A stretch of 64,000 nucleotides of DNA from Fragum whitleyi. Lineage: Eukaryota; Mollusca; Bivalvia; Cardiida; Cardiidae. Where the stretch lies: contig OX411549.1 of the NCBI GenBank assembly GCA_948146395.1, positions 36,912,693-36,976,692 of the forward strand, written 5' to 3'. The notes under the pieces are model-generated. The model worked only from the letters and a program-made list of their open reading frames with translations. It had not been told where the DNA came from and ran no database searches. Positions within the stretch are counted from its first letter, which is position 1. Every line of letters begins with the position of its first letter. The translations under genes and the position numbers were made by a program. Shown one piece after another: positions 12,886-23,688 of this stretch.

Positions 12886-13327
12886 CACATCCTACAGTTG
12901 ATGAACAATTATTCTTGAAATGCATTGAGTGAAATTCGTGTGACCTACCTTGCAATGAATCCACACATGAACGACAATTATACACTATGTAACAACTTAG
13001 AATGGCCTACTAACTTAGTGTTTGGGCAAAACTAGACCCGGTGCGAAGGAAACTCTCATCAAAGTTTAATTAGCATCCGTGATCCAATCGAATTTTCAAT
13101 TAATGATGAGAGCCATTGCTCTGTTTGATCTGACGTTGCAAGCTAATCAATGTAGAGCTTTCTTGCGTTGAATAGATGTAACGTCTGTATGTAAACTCAA
13201 ACTTTTGTTCGGAAATGTAATACTTGGAAATACAATTTTAGCAAAAATCTCTAAGTATACAAAAGAAATTTTAGAAAGGTAAATCTGAACTCCATTTGTG
13301 CTGACCAAATTTTTTTCTGTTTTACAG

Positions 13328-13450
13328 ATGTCCGTATCCACATTATTTCGGGGGTGTAAGTGCTATTTCAACAAACCAATTCCGATTAATTAATGGATTC
13401 TCCAATATATTTTTCGGATGGGGTGGAGAAGACGACGATATATACCAAAG
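13328..13450 (+). CDS. Beta-1,4-galactosyltransferase-like (GT7 family), internal exon
   Basis: GT7 enzymes of the Golgi lumen transfer galactose (or GalNAc) from UDP-sugar to terminal GlcNAc. This 123-bp exon sits between TTTTACAG and GTATGAG. It encodes YFGGVSAISTNQF, INGF and the family hallmark GWGGEDDDIY (acceptor/metal-site loop). It enters with one base of a split codon and leaves with two (AG). The next exon supplies A to complete Arg, so the frame continues cleanly. By family knowledge, the segment from YFGGVS to the Arg after DDDIY is also a single exon in vertebrate B4GALT genes. Where mammalian B4GALT1 has Tyr289 (NNYWGWGG), this exon has Phe (NIFFGWGG). Upstream exons with the DVD metal motif were not found. 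The family call is secure; the exact sugar specificity is not. Confidence 0.85.
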
Positions 13451-13459
13451 GTATGAGTT

Positions 13460-13727
13460 GTTTGTTTGAATGGGGTTTTATGTCGCTTTCAACAATCTTT
13501 CAGTAATATCGCGGCGGCTGGAGCACCTAACAATGGATTCCAGGTATTTCTCTCACCAGTACTACCATCTCATCCTTTCCTAGCCTCCAGCTTCTATTTC
13601 ACATAGGCACTTATCAGCCAATCGGTGAGCGACAATAAGTGAGAAAGGATGAGTGCCGTCGTCGGGATCGAACCCGGGACCTCTCGATTGACAGTCCGAC
13701 GCGCTACCAACTGCGCTATGACGGCGG
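13460..13727 (-). mobile_element. tRNA-derived SINE family 1, full-length copy
   Basis: Read on the minus strand from 13727, the head is a tRNA-like region with an A box (TAGCGCAGTTGG) and a B box (GGTTCGATCCC). Then comes a body with GCTGGAGGCTAGGAAAGGAT and ATCCATTGTTAGGTGCTCC, ending in TTGAAAGCG plus a CAAACAAACAAAC-type tail. Its tail lies only ~9 bases after the galactosyltransferase splice donor. Body fragments recur at 5122, 8905, 34332 and 35000. Confidence 0.8.
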
Positions 13728-13865
13728 CTTAGCGAAGGTATGAACATATTTGAGCTTACGAGGACCGTTCAAAAGTGATGCAACTTACTAAAAAAATACT
13801 TAATACCATCAGATCCAGTTTATATTTGGCATTTATAAATTTGCCCCGAAAAGCAAAAAAAGGGT

Positions 13866-14080
13866 CATCTGGGTAGTGCGTAAAGTGTCGACCGTAGTCA
13901 GACTGCGCGGATTGTGCAGACTGACTAGGATCGAAACTTTTCGCACTCTGCTAATTTTCTGAATCTAGAATGATCAACCTACCTTCCTGTAAATGAAAGT
14001 TTGTAGTCCGACCTCTGATTGATCTATGCTAGACCCAATCTCTTTTTCGTATATCTATTGAGTTTCCAGATGGTCGCGTA
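13866..14080 (-). mobile_element. MITE family 1, copy D (inverted)
   Basis: Reverse-orientation relative of 4130-4392: GTGCGTAAAGTGTCGACC, CTGACTAGGATCGAAAC, TTCTGAATCTAGAATGATC, GACC-TCTATGCTAGACC. The terminal repeats are eroded. Confidence 0.6.
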
Positions 14081-14475
14081 CGGCATGGATGCAACGAATG
14101 TTTACGGTATGGTTACCTAGCCAGGGAATATCTACACAACAATAACTTAGGGGGCATTCTGTAACAGTTCTACTCCATTCTAAAGTTTAAAGTAATTATA
14201 GTGTGACGACAGGAAATCGGCTTCTTTGATGTCATTTTGTCCTACGTGATATCGTTCAAAACGTCGTTAAGTACAATGGGGGTTACCATTAATAGGTATA
14301 AACCGATCTGTAAAAATGGACCATTTAAAAAATTCCTATATTTTAAAATCCTTAATCATTTACAGTTTTAGTTGACAATGTGCAAAAAAGGAACACTCAA
14401 GCTCATGTTAAATGTAATCTTGGTTAGCTTTAAATTGCAACTGATTCAAATTTTATGATATTGCAGAATGGTTGG

Positions 14476-14565
14476 CTAGCATCCAGCCCTGTGTTCAGGA
14501 TCACAAAACGGTGCAAACGGTTGTCCAGTTATACCCCGCTTTGCTCGTGCAACAGCAGCGACAAA
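14476..14565 (+). mobile_element. Fragment of MITE family 3
   Basis: Shares CCCTGTGTTCAGGATCACAA, ACGGTGCAAACGGTT and TTATACCCCGCTTTGC with the interior of the palindromic element at 42784-43032. The open frames across 14455-14807 upstream of the real exon are mostly this fragment and not host coding sequence. Confidence 0.55.
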
Positions 14566-14672
14566 GATCCATTCTGGTCTCTTGTCACTTCCTTTGGAAA
14601 CCTCTGTCCCGTGAATTGGACTCCGTTATTTTCAATGAAATTCCTAAACATTTGTCGATCCATATATTTCAG

Positions 14673-14768
14673 ACTTTACAACAGAAATTTATTTTTGATG
14701 CGATATTCAGAAAAATTCGCACGTTACAAGATGTTGAAACATGGGACCTATTCTTCCAATCCACAAAG
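14673..14768 (+). CDS. Beta-1,4-galactosyltransferase-like, second-last exon
   Basis: A 96-bp exon between TATATTTCAG and GTAAGCC. It starts with one base that completes Arg from the 13328-13450 exon and ends with AG, completed by A of the last exon. It encodes LYNRNLFLMRYSEKFARYKM followed by LKHG and SSNPQR. The KMLKH segment aligns with the Met and His that, in mammalian B4GALT1 (RMIRH), bind Mn2+, and both are kept. The stretch upstream of it is more divergent than usual for this family (the common SRP motif reads MRYS). The exon boundary after NPQR matches the vertebrate gene layout as I recall it. Confidence 0.8.
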
Positions 14769-14929
14769 GTAAGCCTATCTGCTCTCTTACTGATCTTCCT
14801 TAGATAATTTCACTTATGCAAATATTGGACCTAAACACCAGTATGATCAAGTATTTTCGTCGTCGTAGATTGATAGATACAGGAATGAAATAATACCGTT
14901 GAATTCTTTTTTTATATTACTCTGATGTT

Positions 14930-15255
14930 ATAAGATTAGTTGAATAACTATGCAAATGAGCCAAGAACATAAAGCAATGTTATATTTTCGTTGTGACAAT
15001 GAGGTCATATCGCATTTGCTTACGTCATTTTGCAAACGGCGTTATATGTTTCGCGGAATAGCATGACTCACATATTTCTTGAGTTATATCGATTTATCGC
15101 AAAAAATCGTGTCAAATTATTAAAAGATTATCAAATTTGTACTCATAAAATAGCAAATTCATCAAACTCATCATCTAAAACAGATAGAAACTGGACGCGG
15201 CCTTGTTTTTATCTGTTTCTAGATAAGTCTTTTATTAAATTCGGTATTCAATGAC
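14930..15255 (+). repeat. Dispersed repeat family 4, copy 1
   Basis: Shares AATAACTATGCAAATG, AATGACGTCAT-like, AACGGCGTTATA, TATCGATTTATCGCAAAAA, AAACAGATAGAAACTGG and ATTCGGTATTCAATGAC with 24225-24535 in the same order. Both ORFs across this region are therefore repeat noise. Confidence 0.55.
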
Positions 15256-15273
15256 AACTTCTACAATATTCTT

Positions 15274-15500
15274 TAACCCTTTGCTGTTTAACTCCTGCTT
15301 TTTACGTGTCTGTGATTTTATGATTGAGAAAACATTGTGTAAAAAGAAGAAATTGCATCTGACCAGCAATTTCTTCTTTTTCCACACTATTTTCTACCGT
15401 ACTGAATGGTTATTTTTCAAATCAAATCCACTTTAAATTTTCGTCTGAAAAACCTTTGCATTTGGACAGGTCCAAAATTTTGTAAAACAGGAAAGGGTTA
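15274..15500 (+). mobile_element. MITE family 5, copy 1
   Basis: Starts TTAACCCTTTGCTGTTTA and ends with the near-complement TAAAACAGGAAAGGGTTAA. An internal hairpin pairs AAAAAGAAGAAATTGC (15340s) with GCAATTTCTTCTTTTT (15370s). About 230 bp, noncoding. Confidence 0.7.
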
Positions 15501-15946
15501 AGCATATACATATTTATCGTATTCCCTGCAGTGAAATCTTGAGATTTTCCAGTGTAATAAATTTTGATATCTTCATTAGTGACCATAACACTTTTCAGTT
15601 TCGCTATATTTTTAAAAGCAGCTTCTTCTTCTCAGACTGCCGAGATTATCATTGAAGCCTAATCACAGATTCAGGATATCTGCAAAGGGGATTCAAACTT
15701 ACAAAATAAGGAGTTTTCTCAATTTTATGTAAATTTGATTAAAAATCCATACGAAAAAATATCGGGCTATAGATAAGATGATGATAATCCCCTCCCCCCT
15801 CTTCTGTATCCGCCACTTGAGCTTCTTGATCAAAGTTTATCACAAAAAAAGTAAATCAACACAAAGTAGGAAAACAGAAATTTACGAAATAATCATGAAA
15901 AATAATATGAACGAGGAAACCTCCTGAATTGTGCCTAAAACAATAA

Positions 15947-16317
15947 TTAGACCACGCTTGAAGCGAATCGACCAATCAGAGAGCGGTATTTCAAAAATAT
16001 AAATCAAAGATACAACTCCTAGCATTGTATTTACAGATATAAAATGAAAGTGTGCCGTGCACGTGAATCTTGACAGAATTTTTGTGCCCTGTCATTTTAA
16101 GAAGGTATCGAGCATATTATGTGATCGCTTTTTCAAAAAGACTTTCTGCAGTTGCATACATGCACAAGAGCTGCAATAAGTAACGATAATAGATTCATAA
16201 GTATAGTTTCGGCGGAATTACACATAATAACAGTAATATTATAGCGAGTTTAACTCGTTTTCGTTGTCGAGATGTTCGGGTAAAAATTACAGACAATTTT
16301 AGAAAAGCGTGGTCTAA
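15947..16317 (+). mobile_element. MITE family 6, copy 1
   Basis: Bounded by TTAGACCACGCTT and AAGCGTGGTCTAA as perfect 13-bp terminal inverted repeats, 371 bp in all. The interior (CCAATCAGAGAGCGGTATTT, AACTCCTAGCATTG, GTGCACGTGAATCTTGACAG) recurs at 21662. Confidence 0.7.
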
Positions 16318-16418
16318 GTCAGATAGAAAATCTTGTGCCACGGTATATGGGAAATAGACACTCGCTAAAGCTCGTGTCTATTTCCAATATACCGCGGCTC
16401 TCGTTTTCTATCCTATAC
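16318..16418 (+). repeat. Foldback hairpin adjoining MITE family 6
   Basis: GATAGAAAATCTTGTGCCAC ... GGAAATAGACACTCGC pairs with GCTCGTGTCTATTTCC ... GCGGCTCTCGTTTTCTATC, a stem of about 40 bp. The same hairpin follows the second family-6 copy at 22031-22128, so the two parts have been copied together. Confidence 0.65.
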
Positions 16419-16443
16419 CTATCCCAATCAGACTGTTTCTGGT

Positions 16444-16897
16444 CTAAGTGAAGTAATTCATTTTCCGTAGGCGGCCATTATAACATAATTGGTCATAGCT
16501 CAATCCAAGAGTTTGCGAAATTGGTCAAACCTGCATTAAATTGAGGGGCATTTAATCGCGCATGAAATGAAATAAAAATTAGTATGGCATGATCCCTTTT
16601 CTCTACGACTTTTGGGGCCATTTTTGAGATGACCCTTGCCACGCAGCTGATTTTACCGGCCCCTCAAAGAAATATAACTCTGTTTAAAAATAGCGATTGG
16701 ACAGCAAAAATGGTTTAAAATCTTCAATTTTTCGAAAGTATTTCAGCAACAGATTATTAACAAAGAAAAATGTTCAAATAATTTTGAATTTCAATAATAT
16801 TGACCAATCAGAGATCACCTTGATCGATTGTTTATATGGACCGGATGGACCGGATTTGTGACAGATCGCGGGAAATTGAATTACTTCACTTATACCT
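16444..16897 (+). mobile_element. MITE family 7, copy 1
   Basis: Terminal inverted repeats TAAGTGAAGTAATTCATTTTCC and, at the right, GGAAATTGAATTACTTCACTTA. An inverted relative lies at 25826-26275, sharing GACCAATCAGAGATCACCTT, TACGACTTTTGGGGCCATTT-like and GGCCCCTCAAAGAAATATA segments. Confidence 0.65.
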
Positions 16898-17950
16898 TAA
16901 TGTTTCTGTGACCTTTACGCGTTTTCCGAAGGCTCGAAATCCGATAACATTGCAGTTATAGCGACAAACACTCGTCCAGCCCGAGTCTATGCTGATTAAA
17001 ACTGCTCATCTCAGGAGATTAAGTGATCAAAGACCACAAAATTCCCTCATATCCATCTCGGTATAGAGTCATTTCTAAAGAGTATTCCAATAATTACATC
17101 GTTGATAAGTTGTCGTTCTTTAATCTCTATACTGTAAGATTCTACTGTAAGATTCACCCATAAATCTTCGTCCCTCGTCTTCAAATTGCGAAACGTCTAC
17201 AGAATGGATTTTTTGCTTCAAAAAAGCGCTATATTTTCAACAATTTTGGAAGCTTAATCCAAGATGGTGACATGAAATTATTGAAAAAAAATCATCATTC
17301 TATCAATACACGATATTCGCAAGGGCCGAGGACAATAGAAAATTACAAAATACATTATCTTATGACTGAAATAATGCATGAAATAATAAACTGGTTATGT
17401 CTGATATGAAAAATATTTTACTTGAATACGTTATAATGCTGTTAAAAAGTCGTTCTCTGGACTCGTCTTTCACCCCTGATAATTCTTTCTCGTGAAATAA
17501 TTTCCATTTCAGACATAACCAGTTGCTTATCCTCTATATATTAAATATGTCCCTTCTTTAGGAATTACGACGTTATCCTTTCAAAAATGTTCGGAGTTAT
17601 GGTCGAAATTGACCGGACGTAATATTTTTCACGTCAAAGTAAAGCTTTTGCTTGTAATGACGTCTTTGAACACTAATGACGTCAATTTAAAGACAGATCC
17701 AATTGGAAGAGCTAGTTTCGAAGATTCGCTAAGTCAACTTATGTCATTATTTCATGCATAGCGAAAGGGATAAACTTTTATTAAAGGGAGGTAATATATT
17801 GTCGTAACTATTGCTTAATCGAGTGGTGTATAATAACCTTAAGCTGTAGATAAGTCGTTTAGGTGTGACAAGATGAATCAACCGGAACATCGTGTCATGA
17901 CAGGATTCTGAATGTCTTTCCGGTATATATAATTGTGAAACGTGATTCAA
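16898..17950. other. Intron, no exon seen
   Basis: Lies within the last galactosyltransferase intron. CTGGTTATGTCTGATATGAAA (about 17390) and TTTCAGACATAACCAGTT (about 17508) are inverted copies of one another flanking ~110 bp, suggesting another small foldback element. Confidence 0.4.
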
Positions 17951-17964
17951 GACATTTCTAAAGT

Positions 17965-18140
17965 TATGTTTAGGGAGTGGAACCGTAATAGTACGCAACA
18001 TTTCGGAACACATGTTCTTTCACAATGTTAACCAAGGTTTCCTAATGAAAATCATTAGGAAACCTCGGTTTACACTGTTAAAGTTCATTACTTCCAAGCA
18101 ATTGCGAATCTATTACGGGTCCACTACCTTAAAACCCACC
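17965..18140 (+). repeat. Imperfect palindrome with a near-perfect central hairpin
   Basis: The centre pairs ACCAAGGTTTCCTAATGA with TCATTAGGAAACCTCGGT across three bases (18032-18073). Outer arms also pair, GTGGAACCGTAATAG with CTATTACGGGTCCAC, giving a foldback of about 170 bp. No coding potential. Confidence 0.65.
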
Positions 18141-18189
18141 TCCAGCCTTAATAAAAAACATAAGAAAAATCTTCTTATTCATAAGGATT

Positions 18190-18375
18190 TAACCTTTATC
18201 CTTCTGAACTCGGTTTATTCCTGCATTGAAAAGGGTTAACCCTTTCCTGTTTTACAAAATTTTGGATCTGTCCAAATTCAAAGGTTTTGCAGATGAAAAT
18301 TTAAAGTGGATTTAATTTGAAAAAATATCCATTCTGTAGGTAGAAAATAGTGTGGAAAAAGAAGAAATTGCTTGT
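18190..18375 (-). mobile_element. MITE family 5, copy 2 (partial, inverted)
   Basis: Reads GGGTTAACCCTTTCCTGTTT, then TTTGGATCTGTCCAAATTCA and AGTGTGGAAAAAGAAGAAAT, the inverted counterpart of 15274-15500. The distal half is lost. Confidence 0.6.
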
Positions 18376-18589
18376 CACATGTGCACATAAATTTGTATAT
18401 CAATTTGTACACATTTTTTATCATCTGGAGCATTTGCACATAGTGGTTGCCAAAATATCTCCCTTATCTCCCTTGAACTTGTATTTTTTTCTCAATTTTC
18501 GTTGTCATCTTGCAAAAAGATTATAGACTGAAAGAAAAACTAATTCTGGGAAATAGCCCTTATAGGGCAATACAACGGTGAGGGTATCA

Positions 18590-18905
18590 GTCCGTTTTGG
18601 ACAGTTTTAGTTTGAATTGGAACCGTCTGATTGGTTCTTGATGAAATAGGAAGATATTTATAGAGCTTGTATGCATATTAGATCAAAGGGAGGTGATAAA
18701 TATCGCTAACTTTGTTCATCCTTAACAAAATTAGCGAAATTTCTCATTTTATTACGATGTTTTTGTCTGATAAATTGTCACATAATATTTGTATGTCAAC
18801 TAAATTCACTCAAAATTCACTCAAAACTCACCTATCGCACTCATTCAGTTTCATTCAAAAATCATTCAAAATCATTTACCTTGTCAATTTCATGTTACAG
18901 TTAAC
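18590..18905 (-). mobile_element. Foldback element (family 2), partial copy
   Basis: Contains AAAGGGAGGTGATAAATATC, TTGTTCATCCTTAACAAAAT, then CACTCAAAATTCACTCAAAA and TTGTCAATTTCATGTTAC. It meets the next copy tail to head at GTTAACAACATCG (18899-18911). Confidence 0.6.
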
Positions 18906-19340
18906 AACATCGTGAAAGTGACAAGGTGAATGATTTTTGAATGAAATAGGAATGAAATTGAATGAGTGTGTGGAGCGAGTTTTGAGTGAGTTTAATGGAA
19001 GGTAATCCTTTATCGCAAATTTTGTTCAGGATGAATAAAATTAGCGATATTGATTACCTCCCTTTAATTAGATATGCAAATTGATTCTATAGATAACTTC
19101 CTATTTTTTCATGAACCAATTAGACGCAAACAATTTGAATTATTTCAGTGAAATCGTGATTCTTCTTTATCCAAGTTTATTTTGAATGACGTTGCTGATT
19201 CTATATTTTTTAATGGGTTTGATCGTTTGTGAAGTGAGTGAATGTTTGGAATGAATGATTGGAGTGTTGAGTGAGCGATTTAGAATGGTTTTGATCGGAA
19301 TGATTTTCAATTTCATGATGTAACTAATTGTATTAACTTT
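18906..19340 (+). mobile_element. Foldback element (family 2), further copy
   Basis: Starts AACATCGTGAAAGTGACA, carries ATTACCTCCCTTTAATTAG in the centre, and ends AATGGTTTTGATCGGAATGA ... TTTCATGATGTAACTAA. Its right end lies about 30 bp from the last galactosyltransferase exon. Confidence 0.65.
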
Positions 19341-19372
19341 ATAAGTGTATCGACTTTTCATCCTTATTTCAG

Positions 19373-19685
19373 ATTTGAAATGCTGAGGTCCACCAAAGGG
19401 CGACAAGACTCAGACGGTTTATCCAGTTTGAAATACTCATTGATAAAATTAGAGAAGAAACCATTGTTTACGTGGATATATGTATCTCTGAATACGTCTA
19501 CAGCGTCAAACGAAGGACCAGTGCGAATTAAAACAGGAGCCCAATTTCAAAAAGAACACTTTTTGGAAGTTATAAAAAAAGACATTCCAAAAAGGAATGA
19601 TGCTAGTAGCATGAAGCCTTTAATTGTAAATTGGATTCCACGTGATTATAAGGGTGAGATTGATGCTAATCTAACTAAATTTTAA
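19373..19685 (+). CDS. Beta-1,4-galactosyltransferase-like, terminal exon
   Basis: Begins after TTATTTCAG with A (completing Arg), then FEMLRSTKGRQDSDGLSSL, KYSLIKLEKKPLFTWIYVSL and a stop at 19683-19685. DGLSSLKY ... PLFTWIYVSL corresponds to the DGLNSL-Y ... PLYTQITV ending shared by GT7 enzymes. The frame continues for about 53 residues beyond the usual C-terminus, Lys/Asp/Asn-rich and unrecognised, so this protein has an extended tail. A possible poly(A) signal AATAAA lies at 20232, about 550 bases downstream. Phase agreement across both junctions makes the three-exon model strong. Confidence 0.85.
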
Positions 19686-20329
19686 AAAGTACCCCGCCTA
19701 AACATCTGTCAGCAAGAAAGGTTTCAATTTGGCTCGCAAGACGAATATATGTATTATTCAATTCGTAGGAAAACAATACTTTTTCAGATTTACAAGGATC
19801 ACATGACAATTTTCGAAAGAGAAGCTCCTTTTGCATAGGCACTTGCAAAGGTTCTTAAACTTAAATGACTCAGAAAAATTGATCTTTCTATTTACCAACC
19901 CTAGCATTTGTAGATTAGCAGTCAAGACCTGTTTCAATGTATTTTACTATTAGAAAAGATATTTTGTATGATGAAAGATAATTTGTAGTCTAACTTCTAT
20001 TTATCTTATAACTATACAAATACCCGTGTGATAACATTCCATATGATATTGTCTATGATATCGCATGCAAACTTTTAGAAAAAGGATAGGATGCGTTTTT
20101 TTAGAAACTTGCATTCCTATTAGAAACATCGAGGTTATAAGATAAATGGTGCTTTAAATGAAAAAAAAATCTAAAGAGGTTGGGGGAATAGATAAATTAT
20201 TTGTCGAGGCTCTGTTATTTCAATAGTGAAAAATAAACCATGCCATGCCATCCCGAATTTTATGCCCAAATCAGAAGGTTTATCAAATGATTATTCTGGC
20301 AAAGTTTAATCGAAAATAGTATTATGATT
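19686..20329. other. Probable 3' untranslated region and spacer
   Basis: AT-rich with no further exon. AATAAA at 20232-20237 may end the galactosyltransferase transcript. Confidence 0.4.
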
Positions 20330-20960
20330 TAGGAGGTGATTTTGTTTACAGATTTACAGAACGAAAAGGCCCCAACACGCAAAACTATATTCAAGGGCCA
20401 AACATATTTTAACACACCTGATTTTTAGGAGAACATTCAAATCAATTGAATTTCCGAATTGGCTTGGGAGAACAGACATTTTAAAGATTTGAAAGTAAAG
20501 AACCGCCCGCACTGACACGCCAATATTTTGGGTAAATCACATACTTTTGAGAAGTAGATGCATAAAAAATGTCAGAATAAGCCTTGTACTCTCACGCCCA
20601 TATTTTAGGGCCAATCAAAATTTCAAGAACAAGTTTTAAAAAGGGTCTTCGAAGGAATATTTCTGTCGAGTTTGGTTGAAATCCGCCCGTTGGTTACTGG
20701 GGAGAAGATTTTTAAAGTTTTCGGAGTCAAAAACCGCCCCCTCCGCCACACCCATATTAAGGGGGTAATCAAGATTTCACGAACAAGTTTTGAGTTGGGT
20801 TACCTAAGAAACATGTCTGCCAAGTTTGATTAAAATCCGCATATCGGTGACTGGGGAGAAGAAGATTAAAGAAAAATTGACGACTTACGATAGACGGCGG
20901 ACGACGGACGGCGCACAAAAAATTATCACAAAAGTTACAGCCAAAAATATTGATAAGGAT
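20330..20960 (+). repeat. Bivalve-type dispersed repeat with degenerate ACGG-like end
   Basis: Two or three diverged units share ACCGCCC-C-CxCACxCCxATATT, GGTAATCAAGATTTCACGAA and GTTTGxTTxAAATCCGC-GGTxACTGGGGAGAAGA. The repeat finishes in GACGGCGGACGACGGACGGC at 20890-20910. This is the layout of other mollusc repeats that end in GGAC tracts. Confidence 0.55.
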
Positions 20961-21661
20961 TGTACCTGATCCTTTTTTTTTCAATTATGTAACTACATAT
21001 AAACGTTACTTTTAAAACCAAGCATCAACTTCCACTTGAAAGGTCAATATAACTTCAAATTTAATTCCCAAGTTTTAGATAAGGCTTGCGTAACAGTACC
21101 ATTATCTTAATTACCATTAAGATATATTGTCCGTTATGTTTATTGCATTTATTTCAGTGAGAGACTGTCCAAAATTGTTGGAAATTTACTGGGGGTGTAA
21201 ATAAAGCGAAAAATATGTTCATATATTTTTGGGGGACGTTTCTACGTCCACAAGTACTGTGCATTTAGAAAAAGGTATTGTACAAGATATCTATATACTT
21301 TGTAGATTTTTCAAAGACTCCTCTTAAAGCCACAGTCTGCGTTAAGAGTAAAGAAAATCTCTCTTGGGTAAATATTTTTTGAATAATTGTTATTGATTAA
21401 GTTTTATGAAAGATGAGTTACATAAAAATACTAATCAATCGACAAACGGCGGCTTTTTCGTGAAACGCATTATCAGTCGCATAAAGTAAAATATGTAAAT
21501 GAGAGTTTGGCCACGTGAAATATGCCCACGTGCAGTAGCGGTAAAGGAGTGTTATTCAACGAAATGTTGCGGGTCATAAATATTCATTAAGTTAAGCCTA
21601 TATTTAAAGCATCGCGTCATAATTATATGCATTTCCGAATATTGAAATGACAAATTCAAGC
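20961..21661. other. No gene seen
   Basis: Only short, unconvincing ORFs such as 21552-21740 on the minus strand. Confidence 0.35.
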
Positions 21662-22135
21662 TTAGACCACGCTTGAAGCAAATCGTCCAATCAGAGAGCA
21701 GTATTTCAAAAATATAAATCACAGATACAACTCCTAGCATTGTTTTTACAGATATACAATGAAATTGTGACGTGCACGTGAATCTTGACAGATTTTGTGT
21801 GCCAAGTCATTTTAAGAAAGTGTCGAGCATATTATATGATCGCTTTTTGCAAAAGAATTTCTACAGTTGCATACATGCAAAAGAGCTGCAATAACTAACG
21901 ATAATAGCTTTATAAATATAGTTTCGGCAAAATTACGCATAATAACAGTAATATATCAGCGAGTTTTAAACTCGTATTCGTTGTCAAGATGTTCGCGTTA
22001 AAATTACAGACAATGTTAGAAAAGCGAGGAAGTCAGATAGACAATCTCGTGCCACGGTACATGGAAAATAGACACTTGCTGAAGCTCGTGTCTATTTTCC
22101 ATATACCACGGCACTCGTTGTCTATCCTTTACTTA
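21662..22135 (+). mobile_element. MITE family 6, copy 2, plus its hairpin
   Basis: Second copy of 15947-16418 starting TTAGACCACGCTTGAAGC. The right terminal repeat is damaged: AAAGCG is followed by AGG-AAGTC where the first copy has TGGTCT-AAGTC. The downstream hairpin (GATAGACAATCTCGTGCCAC / GGCACTCGTTGTCTATCC) is retained. Confidence 0.7.
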
Positions 22136-23536
22136 TCTTTGATTTTGTACATAGTCGTCTAAGATAATTGTCTTGCGTTTCGGAAATGTTTACGAACACA
22201 GACGGGGGGCTTTAAATGCGAAAAGAGTTGTCAATCCCGAACCACGCGTATTTTTTTCTATCGTGTAAGAATGTTATTTATAGAGAAGGCGATGATTCGC
22301 CTATTGGGTTTTTTCCGTGGTGTAAGATGGACAAAAACTAGTTGTCTGAACTTGTAGCACGCTGTCTGAGAGACAACATGTAGTTTATAAACACTCCTGC
22401 AATCTAATCTGCGGCTAAATTGAAACAAATAAAAACCTAAGATACGTTTGCATTACCGTGCTATGTACCCTTAGTTCTTTTATCGCCTATAACTTTAAAA
22501 CCAGAGGTGTGTTCGTTAAAGAAGATGAAACAGCTTTATAATTTTTTAAACGCAATAAGATTTTCGATTTTTGAGTGAAAGATTCGTGTACCTATTAGAG
22601 ATTTAAGATATCTTTAACCAATCTTCGTGGAAAAAATGAGAAGAATCAATAAGCAAAACAATGTCCTGCAATTCAAATTTTATCCAATGCACCACATTTA
22701 GATACGGAATATTCTAATACCGCTCAATAAACCAGTTGTTGTTACGGCATTTAACGGACCCAACGACGACATCTCTCTGTCTGTCACTCGCAAAACACAG
22801 GTTACCGCAAATGCGAATTTACAGGCCTACATTTTGAGAGATAGAATTTCATTGATATCATTAAACTTGAAATTGCAGTTTTACTTGCGCGATCCATTTA
22901 CTCCTTTCCAATATAGTTGTTCGGTGATATTTGTGGATTTGTACATTAAAGTCACTAATTTAGCATTAGCACACATTAGCCAATTCTGAGCTACTTAAAA
23001 ACTGATCGTATTTTTTAGACTACTTATAAAGTAAAAAGTTCATGTGAAAAAAAAGGGTTGGGTGCCCCTGATTATCTGTATGTGACCCGCTATTCAAAAA
23101 GGAGCGTTCGAAGTATTGCAAAAAAGATTTTTGTTAATGCGACACCTGGATTACCGGCACTTAAACCGAGCTTTTATTCGAATTCTTTTTCGGGTGCTAT
23201 TTTTTTGCGTGTCGGTTAACAAAAAAAAAAAGAAAAGAAAGAAAAATTGTGTTAATGCCATATTCCATTCGTATTTTGAACCGTTAACATAGGCTTAACA
23301 AAATACACAGTTCAATTTCTTTCAAGTTTACATTAACATTGAACATTTGTATATCTTTACATAGATAGTTTCCTTGCTCGTTTCGTTTTTTTTTCCACCA
23401 CAATGCCATCAGAAAGATCCACATCCAGTGCTTTCAGCGCTTTGATTAGATAATTTATCGTAAACATTGATTGTGAGGAGATGAACTAAATTGGATATTC
23501 TAATAATCAAGCCGTAATTCAAAGCATCTAAGTCAT
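22136..23536. other. No gene seen
   Basis: Probable intergenic sequence between two convergent genes. A copy of the CAGTGCTTTCAGCGCTTTGATT phrase from the 9.9-11.4 kb tandem repeat lies at about 23430. A poly-A/G tract lies at 23220-23247. Confidence 0.35.
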
Positions 23537-23542
23537 TTTATT
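23537..23542 (-). terminator. Candidate poly(A) signal for the TSP1-C1q gene
   Basis: AATAAA on the minus strand, about 147 bases after the C1q stop codon. It is a plausible 3' end, but such hexamers are common in AT-rich DNA. Confidence 0.3.
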
Positions 23543-23688
23543 GTTCTAATGGTTACTAGTATATAATGTAAACTTACAACCCTAGTAAAAGTAACGAATT
23601 CAATCTTTTTTTCAAGAGTTTTTTTTTTCATATTGCGAGTTATTAAATCATATTCAAGGGCCACCAGTTACTAGTTCTTTCATTTGGC

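Noticed and set aside
13655..13727. Functional tRNA gene on the minus strand
   Set aside because: The A and B boxes are good, but the sequence runs directly into a repeated SINE body with a CAAA-rich tail.
14455..14672. Upstream part of the overlapping ORFs as galactosyltransferase coding sequence
   Set aside because: Only 14673-14768 fits the family and splice phases; the upstream part is a MITE family 3 fragment and intron.
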